Source: Thalassospira sp. MCCC 1A01428
GTDB lineage: Bacteria; Pseudomonadota; Alphaproteobacteria; Rhodospirillales; Thalassospiraceae
Direction of reading: 5' to 3'
DNA: 64,000 bases
NCBI RefSeq assembly: GCF_002115825.1
Contig: NZ_JFJZ01000016.1
Location: 1 to 64,000, forward strand
The translations under genes were made by a program, and so were the position numbers. This document shows, piece by piece, positions 36,392 through 47,692 of this stretch; the first letter of the stretch is position 1, and each line of letters begins with the position of its first letter. A model generated the notes under the pieces. The model saw only the letters and a list, made by a program, of their open reading frames with translations, ran no database searches and was not told the DNA's origin.

Positions 36392-37312
36392 TTATTTCGC
36401 CATTGCAACAGCAATTTGCGCGCCCAGCCGGGCATTGTTGCGCACCAGCGCAATGTTGGCTTCCAGGCTTTTGCCTTTGGTATGCTGCGTTACCCGTTGT
36501 AACAAAAACGGGGTTACATCACGCCCGTGAATGTTCAGCCCCTTGGCTTCGACCAGGGCCGAGTCAATGGCATGTTCAATGGCTTCAAGTGCCAGGGCCT
36601 TGTCGGCAGGTGGCGGGTTGCCAATCACAACGCCGCCTTCAAGGCCAAATTCCCATTTCGATGCCAGGAATGCGGCAATTTCGCCCGGTGTATCAAGGCG
36701 CAAGGGCGCTTTTTGCCCGCTTTTGACCGTGTAAAACGCCGGAAATTCATCGGTGCCATAGGCAATAACCGGCACGCCCAGCGTTTCAAGATGTTCCAGC
36801 GTCATGGGAATGTCCAAAATCGCTTTGGCCCCTGCGCACACAACGGCCACGCTGGTTTTGCCCAATTCGGTCAAATCGGCCGAAATGTCAAAGCTGGTGG
36901 CAAGTTCGCGGTGAACGCCGCCAATGCCGCCAGTGGCGAAAACCTTGATTCCGGCTTTTTCTGCCAAAATCATGGTGGCGGAAACCGTGGTTGCCCCGTC
37001 GCATTTTTTGGCAATGGCATAGGGAATATCGCGACGCGACAATTTTAAAATATCGCTGCCTTTGGCGAAATATTCCAGCTCAGCCGGGGAAAGCCCGATT
37101 TTGCAGCGCCCGCCAATAACGGCGATGGTGGCCGGAATGGCACCGTTATCGCGCACATCCTGTTCAACGGCCTGTGCGGTTTCCAGGTTTTGCGGATAGG
37201 GCATGCCATGCGAAATGATCGTTGATTCCAGGGCAACGACCGGCGCGCCGCTGGCAAAGGCTTCGGCAACTTCGGGGGCAAGATCAATAAATTCGGACAT
37301 TCTCATGCTCAT
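36392..37312 (-). CDS. psuG: Pseudouridine-5'-phosphate glycosidase
   Basis: PsuG cleaves pseudouridine 5'-phosphate to uracil and ribose 5-phosphate and needs Mn2+. It has 306 residues. The family hallmarks are VALESTIISHGMPYPQNLETA, IPATIAVIGGRCKIGL and ATGGIGGVHRE. The start could be ATG 37312, 37306 or 37300; ribosome binding sites do not decide it. The usual partner kinase psuK is not next to it, nor elsewhere in this window. Confidence 0.93.
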   Translation of the reverse strand: MSMRMSEFIDLAPEVAEAFASGAPVVALESTIISHGMPYPQNLETAQAVEQDVRDNGAIPATIAVIGGRCKIGLSPAELEYFAKGSDILKLSRRDIPYAIAKKCDGATTVSATMILAEKAGIKVFATGGIGGVHRELATSFDISADLTELGKTSVAVVCAGAKAILDIPMTLEHLETLGVPVIAYGTDEFPAFYTVKSGQKAPLRLDTPGEIAAFLASKWEFGLEGGVVIGNPPPADKALALEAIEHAIDSALVEAKGLNIHGRDVTPFLLQRVTQHTKGKSLEANIALVRNNARLGAQIAVAMAK

Positions 37313-37478
37313 ATCACGGTTAAAGTTTTAAGGTTCAGGATTAGATAAAGAGCTCTGCATTTGCCAGCTATAATTCCGGATAGGTGGCTTGATGTAAGGT
37401 AGGGCAGCCTGTAATCAGGTTGGCGGTCGTTTTGTGCCGAAAAGCGTTCTGACCAATCACTGGGTCGAAGAAAGGGGA

Positions 37479-37901
37479 ATGGCCGTTATGTCCGAGGCCT
37501 TGAAATGCCTGAAACAGCGTTATCCGACGGCTGCGACTTTTAAATTTGGCGATAGTGCCGGTTTGTGTGCGTCTCTTGTTGGACTGGTGCGTGCGGGGAA
37601 AAAAGTCGCGACCTGCGGGGCATTACGCGATTATCAGAACGGCGAGGCCATGCCGGAAGTTGGCCGCCGGGATATTGCCCTTAACTGGGATGATACGCCC
37701 GCTCTTGTCATTGAAACCGTTGAAATCATTCAGTGCCGATTTGACGAGATAAGCGAAGAAATGGCCCTGGCCGAAGGCGAGGATGACAGCCTTGAAGAAT
37801 GGCGGGTGGGGCACAGCGCCTATTTTGAGCGTAATGGCGGTTTTTCCCCGGACATGCAAATCGTATGGGAACGCTTTCGTCTGATCGAGGATTTGGGCTG
37901 A
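37479..37901 (+). CDS. ASCH domain-containing protein
   Basis: This is a protein of about 140 residues with an ASCH fold, a PUA-like beta barrel thought to bind RNA. The pattern FKFGDSAGLCASLVGLVRAGKK, then WDDTPALVIETVEIIQCRFDEI and ending WERFRLIEDLG, fits. ATG 37479 or 37488 is likely, with AAAGGGG upstream. No partner gene is obvious; it is divergent from psuG. Confidence 0.75.
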   Translation: MAVMSEALKCLKQRYPTAATFKFGDSAGLCASLVGLVRAGKKVATCGALRDYQNGEAMPEVGRRDIALNWDDTPALVIETVEIIQCRFDEISEEMALAEGEDDSLEEWRVGHSAYFERNGGFSPDMQIVWERFRLIEDLG

Positions 37902-37958
37902 TAGACCAGTTTGTCGGCATCATGTCATTGTTGGCCGGTTCGTATTGCGGCGTGTGAC

Positions 37959-38861
37959 TTACATTGCGGGTGTGTGTTGTAATTCGCTGCTCAAAACGTC
38001 CAGAAAGTGACGAATGCGTGGCGGCAAAAACGGGTGTTTTTCAAAGGTTGCGTAAAGGGCAATGTCATCGCAGGCATAATCGCCCAGACATTCAACCAGG
38101 GCCCCGGTTTGAATGTCATCGGCAATGTCCCACATGGCTTTCAGGCCAATGCCACGCCCGGCCCGGATCAGGGCATGCAAAACCTCGCCGCTGCTGGTTG
38201 CCAGTTGGCCCTTCACCTGTATGTGGCGCTTTTTACCATTTTCCTGAAATACCCAGCGGTCAAACTTGCGGTTCTTGCGCATCAGGCAAATGCAGTGGTG
38301 AGTCAGCAAATCTTCCGGGGTTTGGGGTGTGCCATTTTTTGCCAGATATTCCGGCGTGGCGCACACGGCACGGCGGCTGGTGATTAACTGGCGCACAACA
38401 ATGTCGGGGGCTTCGGGCAGGCCGATACGAATGGAAACATCAATATTGGCGTCATTCACAACGGGCTGGTCATCCGACAGGGTAAAGCGAATATCGATAT
38501 CGGGGTAAAGCGCACTGAATTTTGCAATGATCGGTGTGATCAGGGTGCGACCGATCTGCATCGGCGCGCTAATGCGTAACAGGCCGCTGGGCTTTACCGT
38601 TTTGGCGGTAATTTCCGCCTCGGCCGCATCAAGCTGTGCCAATATATTCTGGGCGCGTTCGTAATATAAAATGCCTTCATCCGTCAGCGAAAACCGCCGT
38701 GATGACCGTTGAAACAGCCTGATGGACAAGCGCTTTTCCATGGCTGAAAGGCGTCGGCTCATGGTGGCGGGGGAACTGTCGCACTGGCGGGCTGCCTCGG
38801 ACAGGTTGCCAGCATCGACAATTTTGCAAAAAAGTCGAAGATCACTAATTTCATCATTCAT
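37959..38861 (-). CDS. LysR-family transcriptional regulator
   Basis: This is a 300-residue LysR regulator with an N-terminal winged helix (LRLFCKIVDAGNLSEAARQC then SPATMSRRLSAMEKRLSIRL) and a C-terminal ligand-binding domain. It is divergent from an MFS transporter 126 bases away, which it probably controls. A perfect palindrome lies between them. The ligand is unknown. Confidence 0.92.
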   Translation of the reverse strand: MNDEISDLRLFCKIVDAGNLSEAARQCDSSPATMSRRLSAMEKRLSIRLFQRSSRRFSLTDEGILYYERAQNILAQLDAAEAEITAKTVKPSGLLRISAPMQIGRTLITPIIAKFSALYPDIDIRFTLSDDQPVVNDANIDVSIRIGLPEAPDIVVRQLITSRRAVCATPEYLAKNGTPQTPEDLLTHHCICLMRKNRKFDRWVFQENGKKRHIQVKGQLATSSGEVLHALIRAGRGIGLKAMWDIADDIQTGALVECLGDYACDDIALYATFEKHPFLPPRIRHFLDVLSSELQHTPAM

Positions 38862-38884
38862 GGCAGGGGCATTTTTACTATTTT

Positions 38885-38903
38885 CTTTGCAGTTATTGCA
38901 AAG
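38885..38903. promoter_or_regulatory. Candidate LysR operator
   Basis: CTTTGCA (38885-38891) and TGCAAAG (38897-38903) form a perfect inverted repeat in the gap between the lysR gene and the MFS gene, matching the T-N11-A form that LysR proteins bind. Confidence 0.5.
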
Positions 38904-38987
38904 ATACTGTGCATCCTGCCCGATTGTTCCGCAAGTGCCAAAGCCCTATCGTTATCACGATCAATTAAACTTTTCAGGCATCCGAAT

Positions 38988-40190
38988 ATGTCGCGCAAAC
39001 CCGAACTCACCCCGGGACTGATCGCATTAATGGCTGTTGGCAGTGGGCTTTCTGTTGCCAGCAACTATTATGTCCAGCCCCTTCTTGACCTTTTGTCACA
39101 GGAATTCGCCCTGTCTTCCACCCAGGCCGGGTTGATTGTGACGGTATCGCAACTGGGTTATCTCGCCGGGCTGATTTGCATCGTCCCCCTTGGGGACCAT
39201 CACGAACGCCGCAAACTGCTGACTTTAACAACCGCCCTTACCGCCGCCGGGCTGATGGGAATGGCTTTTGCACAAAGCTTTGGCATCCTGCTTTCAGTGG
39301 CGGTTGTGGTGGGGCTGACCAGTGTGACGGCGCAAATTCTGGTGCCGTTGGCCGCCCACCTTGCCACCCCGGCCAAACGGGGGGCCACAGTCAGCACAGT
39401 TATGAGTGGCCTTTTGATTGGCATTTTACTGGCACGGACATTTGCCGGGCTGGTGGCCGAATGGGGCGGCTGGCGCGCGGTTTATATGGTTGCGGCCATT
39501 TTGATGGCGATGTTTTCCCTCGCCTGTTATCGCTTTTTGCCCCATATCGCGCCAACGTCCCATACCACCTATCGCCAGCTTTATGTCTCGATCCTGCATC
39601 TGTTTCGCGATGAACCGGTATTGCGTCGGCGCGGTTTTCTGGGCGGGATGCAATATGCCGTCTTTGGCATTTTATGGACGTCGATGGCCTTTATGCTGGC
39701 CAAAAACTTTCATTACAGCGAAGGCGTGATTGGCATGTTCGGCCTGTTAGGGGCCGTTGGCGCGTTGACTGCAAAATTTGCCGGAAGGCTGGCTGACCGG
39801 GGCTGGGCCCGGTTGGGGACTGGCGGCTTTATCCTGATGACGACACTAAGCTGGTGGCTGTTATATTCCGGGCAATGGTCAATCATTGCATTTGGCTTGG
39901 GGGTCGTGTTTCTCGATCTTGGTGTGCAGGGCGCGCATATTTCCAATCAAAGCGAAATTTACCGCCTGAACCCCGATGCCCGAAGCCGCCTGACCACCGG
40001 TTATATGTCCTGCTATTTTCTGGGCGGGGCGGCTGGTTCGGCTTTGTCGGCAACATTTTATGGTATCGCAGGGTGGAGCGGCGTTTGCATGATCGGCGCT
40101 GCCGTATCGCTGGTTTCGTTCCTGTTTTGGGCCGTGACGGAATTTCGCATGCCTTTGAAGCGGATGCGTCATGCACCCGGCTTGCATTAA
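38988..40190 (+). CDS. MFS transporter
   Basis: This is a 400-residue inner-membrane major facilitator with about twelve hydrophobic segments. The A-motif loop is PLGDHHERRKLLTL (about residues 66-79), and a related GRLADRGWARL occurs in the second half. The type resembles DHA1-like drug or metabolite exporters, but the substrate cannot be told. It is divergent from the LysR gene above and ends at a strong terminator shared with ilvC. Confidence 0.88.
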   Translation: MSRKPELTPGLIALMAVGSGLSVASNYYVQPLLDLLSQEFALSSTQAGLIVTVSQLGYLAGLICIVPLGDHHERRKLLTLTTALTAAGLMGMAFAQSFGILLSVAVVVGLTSVTAQILVPLAAHLATPAKRGATVSTVMSGLLIGILLARTFAGLVAEWGGWRAVYMVAAILMAMFSLACYRFLPHIAPTSHTTYRQLYVSILHLFRDEPVLRRRGFLGGMQYAVFGILWTSMAFMLAKNFHYSEGVIGMFGLLGAVGALTAKFAGRLADRGWARLGTGGFILMTTLSWWLLYSGQWSIIAFGLGVVFLDLGVQGAHISNQSEIYRLNPDARSRLTTGYMSCYFLGGAAGSALSATFYGIAGWSGVCMIGAAVSLVSFLFWAVTEFRMPLKRMRHAPGLH

Positions 40191-40275
40191 CAGCCCCATA
40201 TCTGCGGCCATTTTTGTATGTATGGTGGGTGCAAAACCCACTAAACGCCCGCGCACATTGCAGCGCGTAGTTATA

Positions 40276-40315
40276 AAAAAATGGCCGCCCGTTGCAAAAT
40301 GGGCGGCCATTTTTA
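40276..40315. terminator. Bidirectional terminator between MFS gene and ilvC
   Basis: AAAAAATGGCCGCCC and GGGCGGCCATTTTT pair across a 10-base loop (40276-40290 with 40301-40314). The flanking A and T runs make it work in both directions. Confidence 0.9.
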
Positions 40316-40331
40316 ATTCAAATCGAAAAGA

Positions 40332-41971
<1,640 letters not shown>

Positions 41972-42079
41972 GGTCTTGCTCCGCTGCGGTCGGGGCGGGC
42001 GATGAACCATCGCAACCAGCCCCACCTGTCATAATGAAAATATCGGTGTTCCGGCTGTGCTTTTTACAAAGCAGGCCGG

Positions 42080-43843
42080 TCAGACCAGTACCATCCCTTC
42101 ATCGGAATCAATGGCCTGGTCGCCACTTGTTTCATGGCCTAGCAACATTTCATTGTGCGGCTTGCCAGACGGGATCATCGGGAAACAGTTTTCCTTGTCA
42201 TCCACCGCAATGTCGACAATCACCGGGCCGTCAATATCGAGCATTTTCTGCAAGGTGGCATCCAGATCGGCCGGGTCCTTGCAGGTCAGGCCGGTAAAGC
42301 CAAAGGCATCGGCAAGTTTGACAAAGTCGGGCAGGGTTTCGCTATAGCTTTCGGAATAGCGCGATCCGTGCAGCAATTGCTGCCACTGGCGAACCATGCC
42401 CATATAGCGGTTATTCAGAATGATGGTTTTTACCGGCAGGCGATACTGGGTCAGCGTCGCGCATTCCTGAATGTTCATCATGATCGAGGCATCGCCGCTA
42501 AAGCAAATGACCGTCGCATCGGGATGGGCAACCTGAACGCCCATGGCAGCCGGAAGGCCATAACCCATGGTGCCAAGACCACCCGATGTCATCCATTCAT
42601 TGGGGTGTTCAAACCCGAAATGCTGGGCGGCCCACATTTGATGCTGGCCGACATCGGTGGTGATGAAGGTTTTGCGATCGCGTGTCAGCGCATGCATACG
42701 GCGAATAACATGCTGTGGCTTGATAATATCGGCAGGCTGAACATAAGACAGGCAACGTTTTTCGCGCCAGCCTTCAATTTCGCTCCACCAGGAATCCAAT
42801 GCAGCCTGGTTAATGCTGTATTGTTTGGCTTTCCAGATTTTCATCATGTCTTCAATGACATGGCCGACATCGCCCACAATGCCCACATCAACAGCAACGT
42901 TTTTATTGATCGAGCTGGGATCAATATCGATCTGGATTTTGGTTGAGCCGGGCGAGAAGAAATCGATATTGCCGGTCACACGGTCGTCAAAGCGTGCACC
43001 AATGGCAACCATGACATCACAATCATGCATCGCCAGGTTGGCTTCATAGGTTCCGTGCATGCCCAACATGCCCAGATATTGTTTATCCGATGCCGGATAG
43101 GCACCCAGCCCCATCAGGGTCAGGGTAATCGGTGCGCCGGTCAGACGGGTAAATTCTGCCAGCAATTTGCAGGCTTGCGGGCCGGAATTGATAACACCAC
43201 CGCCGCAATACAGAACCGGCTTTTTCGCCGAGGCCAGAATTTCAACTGCCTTTTCGATCTCGGACCGATCCCCCTTCACCGGCGGGTTATAGGTGCGATG
43301 CTGAACCTGGGATGGGTCAATATACGGGGCTGGCGAAACCAGAATATCCTTGGGCAGGTCGATCACGACCGGGCCGGGGCGACCATGGGTGGCAACATGA
43401 AAGGCCTCGTGCATGGTGCGGGCCAGCTTGCTGCTTTCCTTGACCAGATAGTTGTGCTTGGTGCAAGGGCGGGTGATGCCGGTGGTGTCAGCTTCCTGAA
43501 AGGCGTCGTTGCCGATCAGGTGGGTCGGCACCTGGCCGGTCAGGCAGATGATCGGGATCGAGTCCAGTAACGCGTCGGTCAGGCCGGTAACGGCGTTCGT
43601 CGCACCCGGGCCGCTGGTGACCAGTACGCAGCCAACCTTGCCGGTGGAGCGCGCATAGCCTTCGGCAGCGTGGACGGCAGCCTGTTCATGGCGGACAAGA
43701 ACGTGACGAATGTGATTCTGTTTGAATATTTCGTCATATAGCGGAAGGACGGCGCCGCCGGGATAGCCGAATACGACTTCCACACCCTGGTCTGTCAGGG
43801 CCTGCAACACTACTTCCGAACCATTCATAATACGTTCTGCCAT
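42080..43843 (-). CDS. ilvB: Acetolactate synthase large subunit
   Basis: This TPP- and FAD-dependent enzyme condenses pyruvate to acetolactate, or with 2-ketobutyrate to acetohydroxybutyrate. It has 587 residues. The N-terminal TPP glutamate is in LVRHEQAAVHAAEGYAR. The TPP-Mg site is GDASIMMNIQE with the following NNRYMGMVRQWQ. ATG 43843 (MAERIMNGSEVV) fits the family; a start at 43966 would run through the miaA terminator. It is followed by ilvN and ilvC. Confidence 0.97.
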   Translation of the reverse strand: MAERIMNGSEVVLQALTDQGVEVVFGYPGGAVLPLYDEIFKQNHIRHVLVRHEQAAVHAAEGYARSTGKVGCVLVTSGPGATNAVTGLTDALLDSIPIICLTGQVPTHLIGNDAFQEADTTGITRPCTKHNYLVKESSKLARTMHEAFHVATHGRPGPVVIDLPKDILVSPAPYIDPSQVQHRTYNPPVKGDRSEIEKAVEILASAKKPVLYCGGGVINSGPQACKLLAEFTRLTGAPITLTLMGLGAYPASDKQYLGMLGMHGTYEANLAMHDCDVMVAIGARFDDRVTGNIDFFSPGSTKIQIDIDPSSINKNVAVDVGIVGDVGHVIEDMMKIWKAKQYSINQAALDSWWSEIEGWREKRCLSYVQPADIIKPQHVIRRMHALTRDRKTFITTDVGQHQMWAAQHFGFEHPNEWMTSGGLGTMGYGLPAAMGVQVAHPDATVICFSGDASIMMNIQECATLTQYRLPVKTIILNNRYMGMVRQWQQLLHGSRYSESYSETLPDFVKLADAFGFTGLTCKDPADLDATLQKMLDIDGPVIVDIAVDDKENCFPMIPSGKPHNEMLLGHETSGDQAIDSDEGMVLV

Positions 43844-43934
43844 GATTTTCCGAGCCTCTTGTTTAGCGACAACAACGTGTCGCGTGATAACCGCGTGATT
43901 GAAACATGATCGATCTACCCTGTGATTGGGGTTG

Positions 43935-43957
43935 AAAAAGCCGCCGAAACGGCGGTT
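43935..43957 (-). terminator. Terminator between miaA and ilvB
   Basis: On the minus strand CCGCCG and CGGCGG form a short stable hairpin with a TTT loop, followed by CTTTTT. It separates miaA from the ilvBNC operon, so the latter needs its own promoter in 43844-43934. Confidence 0.75.
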
Positions 43958-43995
43958 TTCCGCCATTTCACCGGCGGAAAGGCCAACCTATCGCC

Positions 43996-44961
43996 TCACT
44001 TTGGCGCGGTCAACAGAAATTGGTGAACAAGATTACGCAATTTGCCTTCCAGACTTTCCGAATATTGCGTGTCGATGGTCTCGCGGTCAGTCATTTGATG
44101 GCGAAACCACGTTAACTGGCGTTTGGCATAACGGCGGGTTTCGCGTTGTGCCAGGGCCTTTGCCTCGTCCAGCGAGAGCGTCCCGGCCAGGCAGGATGCA
44201 AGCTCGCGCACGCCAACGGCCTTCATTACCGGGGATTCGGGCGGCAGCTTTTGTTCAATCAGAAATTTAACCTCGTCTATCGCGCCCTGTTCGATCATCA
44301 GGTCAAAACGCCTGTTGCAGCGGTCATATAAAATGTCGCGGGGCGGCATGTAACAGAACTTCAGAAAAGCCATGCCATTTGGTGGAGGCAGCATTGCAGC
44401 GCCGTGCCAGTGCGCCAAACCGTGTCCGGTGGCGCGTAAAACCTCGGCTGCGCGAATCAGCCGCTGTGTATTGGCAGAATCCAGCGTTGCGGCCGTTGCG
44501 GGGTCGTCTTTTTGCAAGCGGGCAAAAAACGCCTCGTGGCCCAGCTCGGCCAGTTCGGCGGTGACGGTTTCGCGGATTGATTTATCAATATCGGGGATAG
44601 GGGCAATGCCGTTGGTCAGGGCGTTTAAATACATGCCGGTTCCGCCAGTGACGATGGGCAACTGCCCGTTGGCATGACAGGCGGCAATTTCGGCCAGGGC
44701 CATTTCGCGCCATTTGCCTGCCGAACACGCCTCGCGCCCTGACAGCACGCCATAGAGACGGTGGGGCGCGCGTGATAACTCGTCGTCATCCGGTCGGGCA
44801 CTTAGCACGCGAAGTTCGCGGTAAACCTGCATGCTGTCGGCATTAATGATAACACCGTCAAATTCCCGCGCCAGATCCAGCGCCAAGGCTGATTTGCCAC
44901 TGGCCGTAGGGCCGGCAACAATAACGACAGGTTGGCTGGGGGATGGTGCTGGCAGGGTCAA
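43996..44961 (-). CDS. miaA: tRNA dimethylallyltransferase
   Basis: MiaA adds a dimethylallyl group to A37 of tRNAs reading U-starting codons. The protein has 321 residues. The P-loop GPTASGKSALALDLA (about 17-31) and the Asp in NADSMQVYREL are the catalytic elements. It also has TGGTGMYLNALTNG and RYAKRQLTWFR. It lies upstream of ilvB on the minus strand but is separated by a terminator. Confidence 0.96.
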   Translation of the reverse strand: MTLPAPSPSQPVVIVAGPTASGKSALALDLAREFDGVIINADSMQVYRELRVLSARPDDDELSRAPHRLYGVLSGREACSAGKWREMALAEIAACHANGQLPIVTGGTGMYLNALTNGIAPIPDIDKSIRETVTAELAELGHEAFFARLQKDDPATAATLDSANTQRLIRAAEVLRATGHGLAHWHGAAMLPPPNGMAFLKFCYMPPRDILYDRCNRRFDLMIEQGAIDEVKFLIEQKLPPESPVMKAVGVRELASCLAGTLSLDEAKALAQRETRRYAKRQLTWFRHQMTDRETIDTQYSESLEGKLRNLVHQFLLTAPK

Positions 44962-45063
44962 GGTAACGTCTTTCGTTTGGTGTCAGATCGGCAAATCATC
45001 ATCGGGGTAACGCGGCGTATGTTATGATCTTTGGCCGAGGGCAGTTACAACCGGAGCCACAAG

Positions 45064-45714
45064 ATGTTCATCACTTTGCACGGTTATCAATATAGCGTTT
45101 ATACGCGGATTGTAAGAATGGTCTTGGCCGCCAGGTCGATTGCGTATCGCTATGTTGAAATTGATCCGTTTACCGAGACATCCGATCACGCCCGGTGCGG
45201 CCTGCATCCGTTTGGCCGGGTGCAGGTGATCGAGGAGGATGGTTTTGTTTTATACGAAACCGCGGCGATTTGCCGATATCTGGATGATGTTTCAGGCAAG
45301 GTAACATTATGCGCCAAAGCCCCGCGTGACCGCGCACGGATGAATCAGATCATCGCAATCACGGATAATTATGGCTATTGGCCTATGGTGCGGCAGGTCT
45401 TTTCACAGGGAGTGTTCAGAGTGGCCGAGGGCGGGACACCCGATAATGCGGAATTTGAGGCGGGATTGGCAACCTCTCGTCAGGTTTGTCATGCGCTTGA
45501 GGATATTGCCAGTGGTGGGGAATTTCTGATCGGGGGCGGTTTAAGCCTGGCCGATTTGCATTTAGGGGCAATGATTGCCTATTTTACCGCCGCTTCTGAA
45601 GGCCAGGCGATGATTGCCACATTTCCAAGGTTGGCGGCATGGTGGCAGGTGATGCGAGAAAACCCGTTATTAAGTGAAACAGACCCGGGCTTACCTAACG
45701 CCCTGAGGGCATGA
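45064..45714 (+). CDS. Glutathione S-transferase family protein
   Basis: This is a 216-residue GST fold. The thioredoxin-like N-terminal domain (1-80) has a Tyr/Ser region at LHGYQYSVYTRIVRMVL and the glutathione-binding segment FVLYETAAICRYLDD. The C-terminal helical domain carries LSLADLHLGAMIAYF. The substrate is unknown. ATG 45064 follows GGAG; TTG 45031 is less likely. It is divergent from miaA. Confidence 0.88.
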   Translation: MFITLHGYQYSVYTRIVRMVLAARSIAYRYVEIDPFTETSDHARCGLHPFGRVQVIEEDGFVLYETAAICRYLDDVSGKVTLCAKAPRDRARMNQIIAITDNYGYWPMVRQVFSQGVFRVAEGGTPDNAEFEAGLATSRQVCHALEDIASGGEFLIGGGLSLADLHLGAMIAYFTAASEGQAMIATFPRLAAWWQVMRENPLLSETDPGLPNALRA

Positions 45715-45860
45715 TTTTTGTTTAGCCAATTCTGTTTGCCGCCTTTTTATGTTTTGCGATGGATGGGGCGTTATCCCGTTGTTGGCGCTATGCGTGAAAG
45801 GAAGTTAGCAGGCAGGCACACCACTACCTGCCGGTTTCGGCCAAAAAGGCCCGAAATGTT

Positions 45861-46310
45861 CTAACCTTCGGGGTTGCACGGGGCTTCTTCCGGGGCATCC
45901 CACGGGTTGCAAATGGTGACACCTGTTGGTTTGAATTCGTCGGTGTTGCGGGTAACCACGGTCAGGCCATGCACAAGGGCAGTTGCAGCAAGAAGGGTTG
46001 CCCCTTCGGAATGGGGCGCGCGGCTGTGAAACTGGGCGCATTTGCGGGCGACTTTTTCGTTGATGGGGAGCACACGCCCATCAAAGGCGGGAATTACGTG
46101 GTCATCCAGCCACTTGCGCATGAGCGGCCCGCGGTCCTCGTCTTCCCATTCAAATTCCAGAATGGCAATTTCAAGTTCCAGAATGGTAATAGCCGACAGA
46201 AATGTTCCTGCCGTGGGCACAGAATTGGCCCATTTGACAACATTTTCGTTGGCTTTTTCGCTGCCTGCCTTACGCAGTTCAACGATAACGTCACTATCAA
46301 GCAGATACAT
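45861..46310 (-). CDS. PIN-domain (VapC-like) toxin of a type II TA pair
   Basis: This is a 149-residue PIN domain of the FitB/VapC type. Acidic active-site candidates are Asp5 in MYLLDSDVI, Glu45 in AITILELEIA, and Asp124/Glu125 in TRNTDEF. The position of the third conserved Asp (EGDALIAAT in similar proteins, from memory) reads EGATLLAAT, so residue 104 is Ala. Activity may be reduced or absent. The start codon overlaps the antitoxin stop by one base (TAATG), a typical toxin-antitoxin overlap. Confidence 0.82.
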   Translation of the reverse strand: MYLLDSDVIVELRKAGSEKANENVVKWANSVPTAGTFLSAITILELEIAILEFEWEDEDRGPLMRKWLDDHVIPAFDGRVLPINEKVARKCAQFHSRAPHSEGATLLAATALVHGLTVVTRNTDEFKPTGVTICNPWDAPEEAPCNPEG

Positions 46311-46564
46311 TATTTAAAATCCGTCAGGTCGGACATATTTTCTATGCGTTGGGGGTTCAGATCGATTTCGACGGTTTCCGGCATTGCCAGCAGGTCGACA
46401 ATCGACGGCGCAAGGCCCAGGATTTTCTGGTATTGCTCAATCGACAGCAAAACATGAGCGGGTTTGCCCCGGTCTGTGATGAAAACCGGTCCTTTATGGC
46501 TGGCCTTTTTGGCTTTGCTGGTATCCTGGTTAAACTCGCGGGCGGTGAATGTGCTGATCTCCAT
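46310..46564 (-). CDS. Phd/YefM-family antitoxin
   Basis: This is an 84-residue antitoxin with the Phd/YefM N-terminal DNA-binding fold: STFTAREFNQDTSKAKKASH and GPVFITDRGKPAHVLLSIEQYQ. The C-terminal acidic part would bind the PIN toxin. It is the first gene of the pair and should repress its own promoter upstream of 46564. Confidence 0.88.
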   Translation of the reverse strand: MEISTFTAREFNQDTSKAKKASHKGPVFITDRGKPAHVLLSIEQYQKILGLAPSIVDLLAMPETVEIDLNPQRIENMSDLTDFK

Positions 46565-46747
46565 GATGGGCTTTCTGTTATTCGTGGCTGCAAAACGAAC
46601 GTCAAAATAGCAGGTGTCTTACTTGTATCAATGTTTCTACTCCGGTGATGTTCCGTCTTTGGCGAAACTTTTCTTGTCTTTGTGGCGCGCAATCAGGATA
46701 AAGACGGCAATAATCCCCCAATACAGCCAGCAAGGAGCCTGCATTAA

Positions 46748-47644
46748 ATGGATCTGGTGTTGACCCTGATCACCGCGCCAAATTCCGGCGCCCTGACCCA
46801 TGATATGATTAACGAGGCAACCGCCGCGCTAACGCAGGCCGGGGCCAGGGTTGGCGATACAAGCTGGCTTGCACAAAATGAAGCCTGCGATATTGCCTTT
46901 GAGAATATAACGCTTGAGGAAGCCGAAAAGGCATTGGGAAATTGTGTTTTTTCTGCAGACAAGGTTGTGCAGAAAGCTGCTGGACGCGCCAAAAAACTGT
47001 TGATAGCCGATATGGACAGTACAATGGTAACCGGCGAAACCCTTGATGAACTTGCCGATTTTGCCGGTGTTAAAGACCGTGTTGCCGCCATTACAGCACG
47101 CGCCATGAACGGCGAACTTGATTTTGAAGAAGCGATTGACGAACGGGTTGGTTTGCTTGCCGGGATGTCAACCGCAATGCTGGACGAAGCCTGGAAGCGC
47201 ATTGAATATACCGGTGGTGCCCGGGTGCTTGTTGCCACCATGCGGGCAAACGGGGCTTATGCCGCCCTGGTGTCGGGCGGGTTTGACTTTTTTACATCCG
47301 CTGTACGTCAAGACCTTGGCTTTGATTTTGATCAGGCCAATGTCTTGTTAACCAACGACGACAACACCCTGACGGGCAAGGTGCAAAAACCGGTTCTGGA
47401 CCGCCAGGCAAAGGTGGACGCGCTGGAAATGCTGGCCGCACAAAACGGGATTACGGCACGCGATGCCATTGCCGTTGGCGATGGGGCCAATGATTTGCAA
47501 ATGATCTCGATTGCCGGAACCGGGGTGGCCTTTCATGCCAAACCATCGGTGCAAAAACAGGCCCGCATTCGCATTAACCATGGGGATCTGACGGCTTTGT
47601 TATATTTGCAAGGTTATGCACGCGATCAGTTTGTTGGCGGGTGA
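46748..47644 (+). CDS. serB: Phosphoserine phosphatase
   Basis: SerB hydrolyses phosphoserine to serine, the last step of serine synthesis. It has 298 residues. The haloacid dehalogenase motif I is ADMDSTMVTGETLDEL (near residue 91), motif II lies around ALVSGGFDFF, and motif IV is VGDGANDLQMI. The N-terminal 80 residues are the usual ACT-like part. AAGGAG (46732-46737) precedes ATG 46748. It ends at a strong terminator convergent with degP. Confidence 0.96.
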   Translation: MDLVLTLITAPNSGALTHDMINEATAALTQAGARVGDTSWLAQNEACDIAFENITLEEAEKALGNCVFSADKVVQKAAGRAKKLLIADMDSTMVTGETLDELADFAGVKDRVAAITARAMNGELDFEEAIDERVGLLAGMSTAMLDEAWKRIEYTGGARVLVATMRANGAYAALVSGGFDFFTSAVRQDLGFDFDQANVLLTNDDNTLTGKVQKPVLDRQAKVDALEMLAAQNGITARDAIAVGDGANDLQMISIAGTGVAFHAKPSVQKQARIRINHGDLTALLYLQGYARDQFVGG

Positions 47645-47692
47645 CCCGCAGCAGACCTGTCTGTTTCCGGTTTATAAATGCCCATAATGCAA

